NCBI RefSeq assembly: GCF_014189535.1
Contig: NZ_CP050307.1
Location: 1 to 64,000 of the forward strand
Length of the DNA: 64,000 nt
Origin: Rhizobium lusitanum
GTDB taxonomy: Bacteria; Pseudomonadota; Alphaproteobacteria; Rhizobiales; Rhizobiaceae
Direction: 5' to 3'
Shown: positions 1-8,897 of the stretch, piece after piece
How the letters are laid out: each line of letters opens with the position of its first letter
Position numbering within the stretch: the first letter of the stretch is position 1
Translations under genes and position numbers: made by a program
The notes under the pieces: generated by a model
Seen by the model: the letters and a program-made list of their open reading frames with translations, nothing else
What the model was told of the DNA's origin: nothing
Databases searched by the model: none

Positions 1-3000
1 AACTTCTTCGAACTTGGCGGTCACTCACTGCTCGCCGTGCGGATGGTCAGCAGGATACGTCAATCGGGACATGTTGTTGATGTTGCGGCTCTGTTTGAAA
101 GCCCAAGATTGTACGACTTAGCTGCAAGGCTGGGGCAGAAACCGAAAGTTGTTGTGCCGGCTAATATAATTACACAGGAAAGCACTGCTATCATACCTTC
201 AATGCTTCCATTGGCCGATCTGACGCAGGTAGAGATTGATCATGTTATAGCACAAGTCCCGGGAGGAACTGCCAACGTTCAAGATATTTATGAGCTATCG
301 CCACTTCAGGAGGGAATGTTATTTCATCATTTGCTGAACGAAGCTGGTGATACGTATATTGTCGTCTCGCAAATGGCGTTTGCAAGCCGCGAGCTACTGG
401 ATCGATATCTCGAAGCGGCGCAACGTGTTGTCGATCGTCATGATATCCTGCGCACAAGCTTTGTCTGGGACGGACTGACATCACCGGTGCAGGTGGTGTG
501 GCGCCATGCTCCCCTCGCGGTCAACTTTGTTGAGCTCGACGCGTCGGCTGGCCCGGCGCTGGAGCAGTTGAAACGGTGCTATGATCCCCGGCTGTATCGG
601 ATGAATTTGGGCCAAGCGCCGCTCGCTCGTTTTGTTATTACGCGGGATACGGAAAGCGAGCGCTGGTTAATGCTGGAGCTTTCTCACCATCTGATTGGAG
701 ACCATTCGACCCAAGACGTGCTCAACGAGGAAATTGAGGCAATATTGTCTGGTCGGGAGGATGGCTTGCCCGAGCCCGAGCCGTTCCGCAATCTGGTAGG
801 ACAGGCGCGCCTGGGTATCTCGCAGGAAGAGCATGAGCGCTTTTTCCGAGCGATGCTGGGTGATGTTGATGAGCCAACCCTGCCGTTTGGTTTGGGCGAT
901 GTTTGGCGTGCTGGCGACAGCGTTGACGAGGCCCATGAGCTATTACCACAGGATCTGAATAATCGTCTGCGTGGGCAGGCGCGTCGTTTGGGGGTGAGCC
1001 TGGCGAGCCTTTGCCATTTGGCGTGGGGCCTGGTCATAGCTCGCACGTCGGGACGTGAAGATGTTGTATTCGGGACAGTTTTGCTTGGCCGCACACAAGG
1101 CGCAGCGGCCCTGGACCGCGCCATGGGCTTGTTCATCAATACATTGCCATTCCGTTTGAGTGTAGACGGGACGGATGTTGAGACCGCTGTGCGTAAGACG
1201 CATTCGCTTCTTACGGAGCTCTTGCGGCACGAGCATGCCTCACTGGCGCATGCACAACGTTGCAGCGGTGTGCATGCGCCAGCCCCATTATTTAGTGCCT
1301 TGCTGAATTATCGGCACCAAGCGGCATCCACGCCAGATCGAGCCGAAACCCTGTCAGGCATCGAACAGCTGGGTGGGCAAGAACGAACAAACTACCCGAT
1401 TGCGATATCCGTTGAGGATTTTGGCCAAAGTCTGGGCCTCACGGCTCAGGTCGTGGAAGGCGTGTCGGGATTGAGGCTGTGCGCTCTGATGCGGCGGGCT
1501 CTCGAGAGTCTGGCAGATGCACTTGTTCACCATCCAACATGTTCGCTGCGTCAGCTTGACGTCATGCCGGAAGCTGAGCGCCGTCTGCTGCTTGAGGAAT
1601 GGAATGACACTGCGGTCGCCTTTGCCGAGGATGCCTGCATCCACGATCTGTTCGAGGCCAAGGCTGGGCGATCGCCGGATGCGGTTGCGCTGATCTGTGA
1701 AGACGAGGAGATCAGCTATGGCGAGCTGAATGCGCGCGCCAACCGTGTTGCGCACAGGCTGCTGGAGCTTGGCGTGCGTCCTGACGCGCGCGTTGGGATC
1801 TGTGTGGAGCGATCGCCGCTGATGATCGTCGGGCTGCTCGGCGTCCTGAAGGCGGGCGGAGCCTATGTGCCGCTGGATCCGTCGTATCCCGCTGACCGTC
1901 TTGCCTTCATGCTGTCGGACAGTGCGCCGGTGGCGGTGCTTACGGATGCGAGGACGTCCGGGCTTGTCGGGACGATGCTGGAAGAGGCCGGCCTGCATTG
2001 CCCGCTGCTTGATCTGACCGCCTCGGAATGGGGAGGTGGTTGCGATGTCAATCCGGAGCGATCAGCGCTCGGACTGACCTGTCGACATCTCGCCTATGTG
2101 ATCTACACGTCCGGCTCAACCGGAAAGCCTAAAGGCGTCATGATCGAGCACCACGGTGTGGTCAATTTGGCTCAGGCTCAGATCGAATTTTTTGGCGTAG
2201 ATGAGCACAGCCGAGTCATGCAGTTCGCCTCTTTTAGTTTTGATGCCTGCATTTCTGAAGTCGCGATGGCGTTGTGTTGTGGTGCGGCGCTTTATCTGCC
2301 GCATCGTTCGGTGCGACTGGATTATGTCCAGCTTGAGAACCGCATTGCGGACAAGGCAATCAGCCACGTGACCTTGCCACCTGCCCTGCTTCATGGGCAG
2401 TCCAGCCTGGAAGGCTTGGCAAGCCTACAGACGATTGTTTTGGCTGGCGAGGCATCCAGCGCATCTCTGATCCAATCCTTGCCCGCCGGTCCGGTCATCA
2501 TTAATGCATACGGACCGACAGAAGGCACTGTTTGCGCCACCGGGTGGATTCGCCCGGCAGCTTTCAGGGGTCCGACCGTCCCGATTGGGCGTCCGATGTC
2601 GAACACACATGTTTATGTCGTTGATGCTTATGGCGGGCTTTGTCCTGTCGGTGTCGCCGGGGAATTGTGGATTGGCGGAGCGGGTGTCGCGCGTGGCTAT
2701 CTGAACCGGCCCGAGCTGACGGCGGAGCGGTTTGTTGCCGATCCGTTCAGCAAGGTTCCCGGTGCCCGGGTCTACCGGACCGGGGATCTGGTGCGCTGGA
2801 TGGCGGATGGCAATCTCGAGTTTCTTGGTCGCAACGACGATCAGGTAAAGATCCGGGGGTACCGGATTGAGCTTGGCGAGATCGAAGCGCAACTGACGGC
2901 TTATCCCGGCGTGCGCGAGGCGGTTGTCGTGGCGCGCGAGGATGCGTCGGGCGACAAACGGCTCATTGCCTATGTGGTGACGAGCGACGAGATTGTCGGC

Positions 3001-6000
3001 CTGGCCGGCGTGTTGCGGTCTCAATTGTCGGGATACTTGCCGGATTACATGGTTCCCGCGGCCTTTGTGGTGCTTGACAGATTGCCGCTGACGCCGAACG
3101 GCAAGGTAGATCGTCGCTCGCTGCCAGCGCCTGCGGACGAGGCGTATGCGCGTGGAGCCAGTGAACCGCCGGTTGGCGAGATCGAGACGATACTTGCCGG
3201 CCTTTGGAGTGAGTTGCTGGGCGTCGAGCGGATCGGGCGCCGCGACAACTTCTTCGAACTTGGCGGCCACTCGCTGCTGGCCGTGCGGCTGATCAGCAGG
3301 ATACGTCGTGAGTTCGGGGTCGAGTTCAAAATGGCGAAGCTTTTTGCCCAGCCGGTCCTGTTGGAGATGGCCGAGGCGATATCGGAGCTTGTCGGGAGTT
3401 CCGGTCGCCAGATGCTGCCGGCGATCAGGCCTGTCGATCGCGCGGGCGTGTTGCCGCTCTCATTTGCCCAGCAGCGCCTGTGGTTCCTCGGACAGTTGGA
3501 CGGGGTCAGTGCGAGCTATCATATTCCGTTGGCCTTGCGGCTGCAGGGCCCCCTTGATCGCATGGCCCTTGGCCGTAGCCTGGACAGGGTGTGGGCGCGT
3601 CACGAGGGGCTGCGGAGCGTGTTTGTCGCCAAGGGCGGCGAGCCGCATGTTGAGCTTCTGGATGGGGATGCGGGGTTTAGGCTGATTGAGCACGATCTTG
3701 ACGGCGACGATCATGCACTGGAGCGTCTGGAAGAGCTTTGCCGGGAGGAGGCGGGGGCCCCCTTTGATCTTGCGCGTGGCCCACTGGTTCGTGGCCGTCT
3801 GATCCGGCTTGGGGATGAGGAGCATGTCCTTGTTCTGACCCACCACCACATTGTGTCGGATGGTTGGTCGATCAAGGTTTTCCTGCGTGAACTGGGGGCA
3901 TTGTATGGGACGTTCGCACGCGGACAGCAAGACCCGTTGCCGGCGCTGGATGTACAATATCCTGACTATGCGGTGTGGCAGCGTGAATGGCTTTCCGGCG
4001 AACGTCAGGCTTTGCAGGCGCGATACTGGGGCTCTGACCTTGCCGATGCGCCGGCCTTGCTGGCATTGCCGACGGATCGTGCCCGTCCGCCGCAACAATC
4101 GTCTGCCGGCGCCCATGTGGGTATCCGGCTTGATGGTGAGCTGACGCGCGAGCTCAGAGCATTGAGCCTTCGGCACGGGACGACCCTGTTCATGACGGTT
4201 CTGGCGGCGTGGGCAGGTGTCCTGTCGCGGCTTTCCGGTCAGGACGATATTGTCATAGGCACGCCTGTTGCAAACCGCGGTCGTACGGAGACGGAGGGCC
4301 TGATCGGCTTCTTCGTGAACACGCTTGCGCTGCGGATCGATCTTTCCGGATCGCCCGCCGTTGAGGCGCTTCTGTCACGGGTTCGTTCGAAGGTTGTTGC
4401 GGGTCAGGACCATCAGGACCTTCCATTCGAGCAGGTTGTCGAGATCGTCCAGCCTGCCCGTCGTCTTGACCATACTCCCTTGTTCCAGGTGATGTTTTCC
4501 TGGCAGAACGAAGATGTCGCAGCTGCGACGACGCTTGATGGTCTTTCGGTGACGCCGGTCGATATGGACTATGAGGTGGCGAAGTTTGATCTCGAGCTTG
4601 CTCTGAGTGAAGCCGACGATGAGATCGTGGGCAGTCTCGGCTATTCGACCGCATTGTTTGATACGTCGACGATTGAACGCCATGCCGGCTATCTGGAAGC
4701 AATGCTGCGCGGTTTTGTTGCGGATGCGGCATCCGTTATCGGCCGGATTGATTTGCTTGGCGCGCAGGAGCGTCGTCTGCTGGTTGAGGAGTGGAATGAC
4801 ACTGCGGCTGCCTTTGCTGAGGACGCCTGCATCCATGATCTGTTTGAGGCGCAGGTTGGGCGGTCGCCGGATGCGGTTGCGCTGATCTGTGACGATGAGG
4901 AGCTCAGCTATGGCGAGCTGAATGCGCGAGCCAACCGTGTTGCGCACAGGCTGCTGGAGCTTGGCGTGCGTCCTGACGCGCGGGTTGGGATCTGTGTCGA
5001 GCGATCCCCTCTGATGATCATTGGGCTGCTTGGCGTGCTGAAGGCGGGGGGCGCCTATGTGCCGCTGGATCCGTCCTATCCTGCGGACCGTCTTGCCTTC
5101 ATGCTATCGGACAGTGCGCCGGTGGCGGTGCTTGCGGATGCGACGACGTCCGGGCTTGTCGGGACGATGCTGGAAGAGGCAGGCCTGCGTTGCCCGCTGC
5201 TTGATCTGACCGCCTCGGAATGGGGAGGTGGTTGCGACGTCAATCCAGAGCGACCAGCGCTCGGACTGACATCCCGACATCTCGCCTATGTGATCTACAC
5301 CTCCGGATCAACCGGAAAGCCTAAAGGCGTCATGATCGAGCATGGTGGTGTATCCAATCTACTGAATGCGCTATGTTCTACTTACCCGCTGAGCGCACAG
5401 GATGTCGTTCCAGCCAAGACGCCGTTCGGCTTTGATGCATCGGTGCGTGAACTGTACTGGCCGCTAATTTGTGGCGCCAGGCTTGTTATAGCGAGACCAG
5501 AGGGGCACAAGGATCCCGCTTATCTTATGGAACTCTTCCAGCGAGAGCGGGTCACAGCGCTCTACGCTGTTCCTTCGACCATACGTGCTTTACTTGAACA
5601 GGGTGAGTTGCATCGCTGCACCAGCCTTAGGTGGCTGCTCTCGGGCGCCGAGCCATTGTCAGTCCAGCTGGTACGTCGTCTTCGCGAGCAATTGCCTGCA
5701 CTCAGCATCTTCAGTCAGTACGGGCCGACAGAGACGACCGTGTTTGTCACCCACTACCCCCTTGCCGAAATTGATTCTTTCGAGGCGACTGTCCCGATTG
5801 GGCGTCCGATGTCGAACACGCGTGTTTACGTGGTCGATGCTTATGGCGGGCTTTGTCCTGTCGGTGTTGCCGGGGAATTGTGGATTGGCGGAGCGGGTGT
5901 CGCGCGTGGCTATCTGAACCGACCCGAGCTGACGGCGGAGCGGTTTGTTGCCGATCCATTCAGCCAGGTTCCCGGCGCCCGGGTCTACCGGACCGGTGAT

Positions 6001-8775
6001 CTCGTGCGCTGGATGTCGGATGGCAATCTCGAGTTTCTTGGTCGCAATGACGACCAGGTAAAGATCCGCGGATATCGGATCGAGCTCGGCGAGATCGAAG
6101 CGCAACTGACGGCCTATCCTGAGGTACGTGAGGCAGTCGTCGTGGCACGCGAGGATGCCTCGAGCGACAAACGGCTTATTGCCTATGTGGTGATGAGCGA
6201 CGAGATTGTGGGCCTTGCGGGGGTTTTGCGGGGACATTTGTCGGCGTCGTTACCGGATTACATGGTTCCCGCGGCCTTTGTGGTGCTTGACAGATTGCCG
6301 CTGACGCCGAACGGCAAGGTAGATCGTCGCTCGCTGCCAGCGCCTGCGGACGAGGCTTACGCGCGGGGAGCGAGCGAAGCGCCGGTTGGCGAGGTCGAGA
6401 CGATGCTTGCCGGCCTTTGGAGCGAGTTGCTGGGCGTCGAGCGGATCGGGCGCCGCGACAACTTCTTCGAGCTTGGTGGCCACTCACTGCTCGCCGTGCG
6501 GATGGTCGCCAGAATTCACCAGAAGCTCGGCAAGGTAGTCACGGTTCAAGATATTCTAACGCAGCCAAAGATTGATGGCATAGCTTCACTTATTCAAAAG
6601 CAACAGATCAAGCCAAGTCCGGTACTAGGCCTTGTTCAGCTGAGCTCGACTGGCTCTCAGCGACCGCTGTTTATTGTCCATCCCTCGTCGGGAGAGGTCG
6701 GTGCCTACCCACCGCTCGCCTCGGCTATCGGGAAAGATACGCCTGTATTCGGCTTGGAGGCAGCCGGCCTGCACGAAGACGCAATGCTCAAGGATACGGT
6801 GGAAGAGATAGCTGAAGAATATCTTTCCCGCATGCGTGAGGTCCAACCCACGGGGCCTTATCGTTTAGCTGCCTGGTCGCTTGGAGGTGCGATCGCCTAT
6901 GAGATGGCTAGACAATTGAGGTTCGCGAATGAGAACGTAGAGTTTCTCGGCCTGATTGACTGCGCCAGCAACTATAAGGCGCCTCGATATGTAAGCGATG
7001 TCGATGACCTGTTGCTGCGCCTACCGGAGCTCATTCCCACTTTTAAAATCGGTCGATTGAGAGGATGGAAACGAGGACCGCGTGCGATCGAAAATCTGCT
7101 CGCGGCTTGCCAAGAGGCCGGTTATTTCGATGAGGGCCTAACGGCTCAAAATGTGCTGAGGCGAACGAAAGTCTGGCGGAATCTAGCCTCGGCCGTTGAG
7201 AGATATGTTCCATTGCCCAGTATGCTGGCTATTCATCTTTTCCTCGCCAAAACATCGAGGGATGCGGAGGTTATCGACGGTTGGCGACTGCTGGTGGACG
7301 ATCGTTTGACGGTTGAGCAGATTGAAGGCGACCACTTGTCCATAATGAAAATTCCCTTGTGCAATCCTTTGGGCGCATCAATCGCAAAGGCCTTGATTCT
7401 TAATGACTCGAGGCCGGCCACTGCCCCACATCGACATTCTGGAGGAACGATAGCGTTCGTCCTGTTTCCTGAACAAAGTGCGCTTAATGGAAGCTATAAT
7501 CTGGCACGTGCGTTAAAAAGCGCTGGTCATCGGATTATTTATCATGGCCCATCCAGGTACAGCTCGCGTGTCACTGAGCAAGGCTTTGAATATCGTTCTC
7601 TTGACATGCCGCTGCCTCAAGTAGAAAGGACGCGGAGACGGGGAATTCGCGGGATCCTGGATAAATGGCGCGCGACCCGTCTACGGATGTGGCACTTATT
7701 TGCACAAATAAGGGCGTCAGACATCCGTTGTGAGACGGCATTGCTGGCAGATAAAACGGATCTCGTCATTTCAGATCCCCTGGCAAGAATTGGTGTCATA
7801 CCGGCTCTAAAGCACAAAATTCCAATGCTCGCCCTTAATTCGACGCTAGCATCCAGGCGGGCTAAAGATATACCGCCAGTTTTTAGCTCGCTATTGCCCG
7901 CCGATGTTCACACGCTTGGATGGAAGATCCGCAATTCCTTCGCATGGAGTCGATGCCTATTGGACGCGTGGCGCAAGCAAGCCGTATCGGCCGGACTTCG
8001 AACGATGATGGGGCTCGGGAAAGATCCTTTTTGGGCTGAAGTACGCAGATGCGGGGGGGAAATTTACTGGAGCGAATATGGACCACGAGTTTCCATGCCG
8101 GACCTTATCACCACCCCGAGGCAATTCGACTTTCCGCACTCGAAGGTTGATTTCTCAAGGGCATATCTCGGCAACAGTATCGATCTGCGGCGGTCAGATG
8201 GTGGCTTCCACTGGGATGGCTTCAACGCCGAAAAGCCACTGATTTATTGTTCGCTGGGCACCTACAGTGACAAGTATCGCCACAGCAAGCGACTTTTCAC
8301 GGCCGTAATCAATGCTCTTAAGGCTAAAGATGACGTTCAGGCGATTATTCAAATCGGTTCTGCAGCTGAGATTTCGGACTTTGGAGAACTCCCCAGTCGA
8401 ATTCGTGTTGTAAAATTTGCGCCGCAGTTAGAGGTATTGGAAAAGGCCAACGTCTTCATTACGCACGCTGGGCATAGTTCGGTTATGGAAGCATTGTATT
8501 TTGGCGTCCCCATGCTGACATTTCCATGCTGGTTTGATCAGTTTGGCAATGCTGCACGTGTGCAGTATCACGGTGCGGGCGTATGCGGGGATATTGCTAC
8601 CGTAGACGAGACGAAAATTGCGAATATGCTTGCGCAACTCAATCGTGGTGAAATTAACGACGCGGTGCTGAGGATGCAGAAGATTTTCCGGGCTGACACA
8701 AAGCCCTTGGCAGGAGTCGAGTTGATTGAGCAAATGATGAAGTCCGCCGAGCCTGGAGCATTGGCTCGTGGTTAG
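1..8775 (+). CDS. Nonribosomal peptide synthetase, 3' part, with thioesterase and fused C-terminal glycosyltransferase
   Basis: The frame is open from base 1, so the start lies upstream. Domains in order: partial PCP (Ser of GGHSLL at 25-27); condensation (HHLIGDH at 685-705); adenylation 1 (about 1640-3120, with YTSGSTGKPKG and GYRIELGEIE); PCP (about 3180-3370); condensation (HHIVSDG at 3844-3864); adenylation 2 (about 4830-6330); PCP (about 6400-6600); type I thioesterase (about 6650-7400, Ser in AWSLGG at 6877, Asp at 6958, His at 7333); and a GT1-like glycosyltransferase (about 7440-8750, FITHAGHSSVMEALYFGVP near 8455). The visible part adds two residues to a peptide begun upstream, releases it through the thioesterase and may glycosylate it. 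By the GrsA alignment A1 lines its pocket with D-A-S-T-V-A-A-V-C, which resembles aromatic (Phe/Tyr) pockets. A2 gives D-A-R-Y-L-S-Q-V-F, which I cannot assign. The TE-GT part and the A-domain cores look less GC-rich than the repeated domain parts. No MbtH, phosphopantetheinyl transferase or dedicated exporter of certain kinship is visible. Confidence 0.93.
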   Translation, partial: NFFELGGHSLLAVRMVSRIRQSGHVVDVAALFESPRLYDLAARLGQKPKVVVPANIITQESTAIIPSMLPLADLTQVEIDHVIAQVPGGTANVQDIYELSPLQEGMLFHHLLNEAGDTYIVVSQMAFASRELLDRYLEAAQRVVDRHDILRTSFVWDGLTSPVQVVWRHAPLAVNFVELDASAGPALEQLKRCYDPRLYRMNLGQAPLARFVITRDTESERWLMLELSHHLIGDHSTQDVLNEEIEAILSGREDGLPEPEPFRNLVGQARLGISQEEHERFFRAMLGDVDEPTLPFGLGDVWRAGDSVDEAHELLPQDLNNRLRGQARRLGVSLASLCHLAWGLVIARTSGREDVVFGTVLLGRTQGAAALDRAMGLFINTLPFRLSVDGTDVETAVRKTHSLLTELLRHEHASLAHAQRCSGVHAPAPLFSALLNYRHQAASTPDRAETLSGIEQLGGQERTNYPIAISVEDFGQSLGLTAQVVEGVSGLRLCALMRRALESLADALVHHPTCSLRQLDVMPEAERRLLLEEWNDTAVAFAEDACIHDLFEAKAGRSPDAVALICEDEEISYGELNARANRVAHRLLELGVRPDARVGICVERSPLMIVGLLGVLKAGGAYVPLDPSYPADRLAFMLSDSAPVAVLTDARTSGLVGTMLEEAGLHCPLLDLTASEWGGGCDVNPERSALGLTCRHLAYVIYTSGSTGKPKGVMIEHHGVVNLAQAQIEFFGVDEHSRVMQFASFSFDACISEVAMALCCGAALYLPHRSVRLDYVQLENRIADKAISHVTLPPALLHGQSSLEGLASLQTIVLAGEASSASLIQSLPAGPVIINAYGPTEGTVCATGWIRPAAFRGPTVPIGRPMSNTHVYVVDAYGGLCPVGVAGELWIGGAGVARGYLNRPELTAERFVADPFSKVPGARVYRTGDLVRWMADGNLEFLGRNDDQVKIRGYRIELGEIEAQLTAYPGVREAVVVAREDASGDKRLIAYVVTSDEIVGLAGVLRSQLSGYLPDYMVPAAFVVLDRLPLTPNGKVDRRSLPAPADEAYARGASEPPVGEIETILAGLWSELLGVERIGRRDNFFELGGHSLLAVRLISRIRREFGVEFKMAKLFAQPVLLEMAEAISELVGSSGRQMLPAIRPVDRAGVLPLSFAQQRLWFLGQLDGVSASYHIPLALRLQGPLDRMALGRSLDRVWARHEGLRSVFVAKGGEPHVELLDGDAGFRLIEHDLDGDDHALERLEELCREEAGAPFDLARGPLVRGRLIRLGDEEHVLVLTHHHIVSDGWSIKVFLRELGALYGTFARGQQDPLPALDVQYPDYAVWQREWLSGERQALQARYWGSDLADAPALLALPTDRARPPQQSSAGAHVGIRLDGELTRELRALSLRHGTTLFMTVLAAWAGVLSRLSGQDDIVIGTPVANRGRTETEGLIGFFVNTLALRIDLSGSPAVEALLSRVRSKVVAGQDHQDLPFEQVVEIVQPARRLDHTPLFQVMFSWQNEDVAAATTLDGLSVTPVDMDYEVAKFDLELALSEADDEIVGSLGYSTALFDTSTIERHAGYLEAMLRGFVADAASVIGRIDLLGAQERRLLVEEWNDTAAAFAEDACIHDLFEAQVGRSPDAVALICDDEELSYGELNARANRVAHRLLELGVRPDARVGICVERSPLMIIGLLGVLKAGGAYVPLDPSYPADRLAFMLSDSAPVAVLADATTSGLVGTMLEEAGLRCPLLDLTASEWGGGCDVNPERPALGLTSRHLAYVIYTSGSTGKPKGVMIEHGGVSNLLNALCSTYPLSAQDVVPAKTPFGFDASVRELYWPLICGARLVIARPEGHKDPAYLMELFQRERVTALYAVPSTIRALLEQGELHRCTSLRWLLSGAEPLSVQLVRRLREQLPALSIFSQYGPTETTVFVTHYPLAEIDSFEATVPIGRPMSNTRVYVVDAYGGLCPVGVAGELWIGGAGVARGYLNRPELTAERFVADPFSQVPGARVYRTGDLVRWMSDGNLEFLGRNDDQVKIRGYRIELGEIEAQLTAYPEVREAVVVAREDASSDKRLIAYVVMSDEIVGLAGVLRGHLSASLPDYMVPAAFVVLDRLPLTPNGKVDRRSLPAPADEAYARGASEAPVGEVETMLAGLWSELLGVERIGRRDNFFELGGHSLLAVRMVARIHQKLGKVVTVQDILTQPKIDGIASLIQKQQIKPSPVLGLVQLSSTGSQRPLFIVHPSSGEVGAYPPLASAIGKDTPVFGLEAAGLHEDAMLKDTVEEIAEEYLSRMREVQPTGPYRLAAWSLGGAIAYEMARQLRFANENVEFLGLIDCASNYKAPRYVSDVDDLLLRLPELIPTFKIGRLRGWKRGPRAIENLLAACQEAGYFDEGLTAQNVLRRTKVWRNLASAVERYVPLPSMLAIHLFLAKTSRDAEVIDGWRLLVDDRLTVEQIEGDHLSIMKIPLCNPLGASIAKALILNDSRPATAPHRHSGGTIAFVLFPEQSALNGSYNLARALKSAGHRIIYHGPSRYSSRVTEQGFEYRSLDMPLPQVERTRRRGIRGILDKWRATRLRMWHLFAQIRASDIRCETALLADKTDLVISDPLARIGVIPALKHKIPMLALNSTLASRRAKDIPPVFSSLLPADVHTLGWKIRNSFAWSRCLLDAWRKQAVSAGLRTMMGLGKDPFWAEVRRCGGEIYWSEYGPRVSMPDLITTPRQFDFPHSKVDFSRAYLGNSIDLRRSDGGFHWDGFNAEKPLIYCSLGTYSDKYRHSKRLFTAVINALKAKDDVQAIIQIGSAAEISDFGELPSRIRVVKFAPQLEVLEKANVFITHAGHSSVMEALYFGVPMLTFPCWFDQFGNAARVQYHGAGVCGDIATVDETKIANMLAQLNRGEINDAVLRMQKIFRADTKPLAGVELIEQMMKSAEPGALARG
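1577..3290 (+). repeat. Adenylation-domain repeat, copy 1
   Basis: Bases 1577-2151 match 4769-5343 and bases 2578-3290 match 5791-6503 almost throughout. The offset is a constant 3192 in the first block and 3213 in the second, so there are no indels inside either. The stretch between them, 2152-2577, encodes the substrate-binding core and does not match copy 2. The last 40 bases (PCP core) also match the first bases of the window. Confidence 0.9.
4769..6503 (+). repeat. Adenylation-domain repeat, copy 2
   Basis: Partner of 1577-3290. Near-identical flanks (4769-5343 and 5791-6503) surround a different core of 447 bases (5344-5790) that codes for the A3-A5 part of the adenylation domain. Confidence 0.9.
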
Positions 8776-8897
8776 CCCTACGCGGGTCGTGACCCTACTT
8801 TGGCGCGCAATTGTATAATAATATCAATATTTCAACGCATCGCCCGATGCATGAATTTTCGGATCCGCTTCACAAGAGGCTCTACTGCGCCGCCGTA

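Noticed and set aside
2425..3270. Minus-strand frames under the NRPS gene
   Set aside because: Shadows caused by GC-rich third positions; no family resemblance and no ribosome sites.
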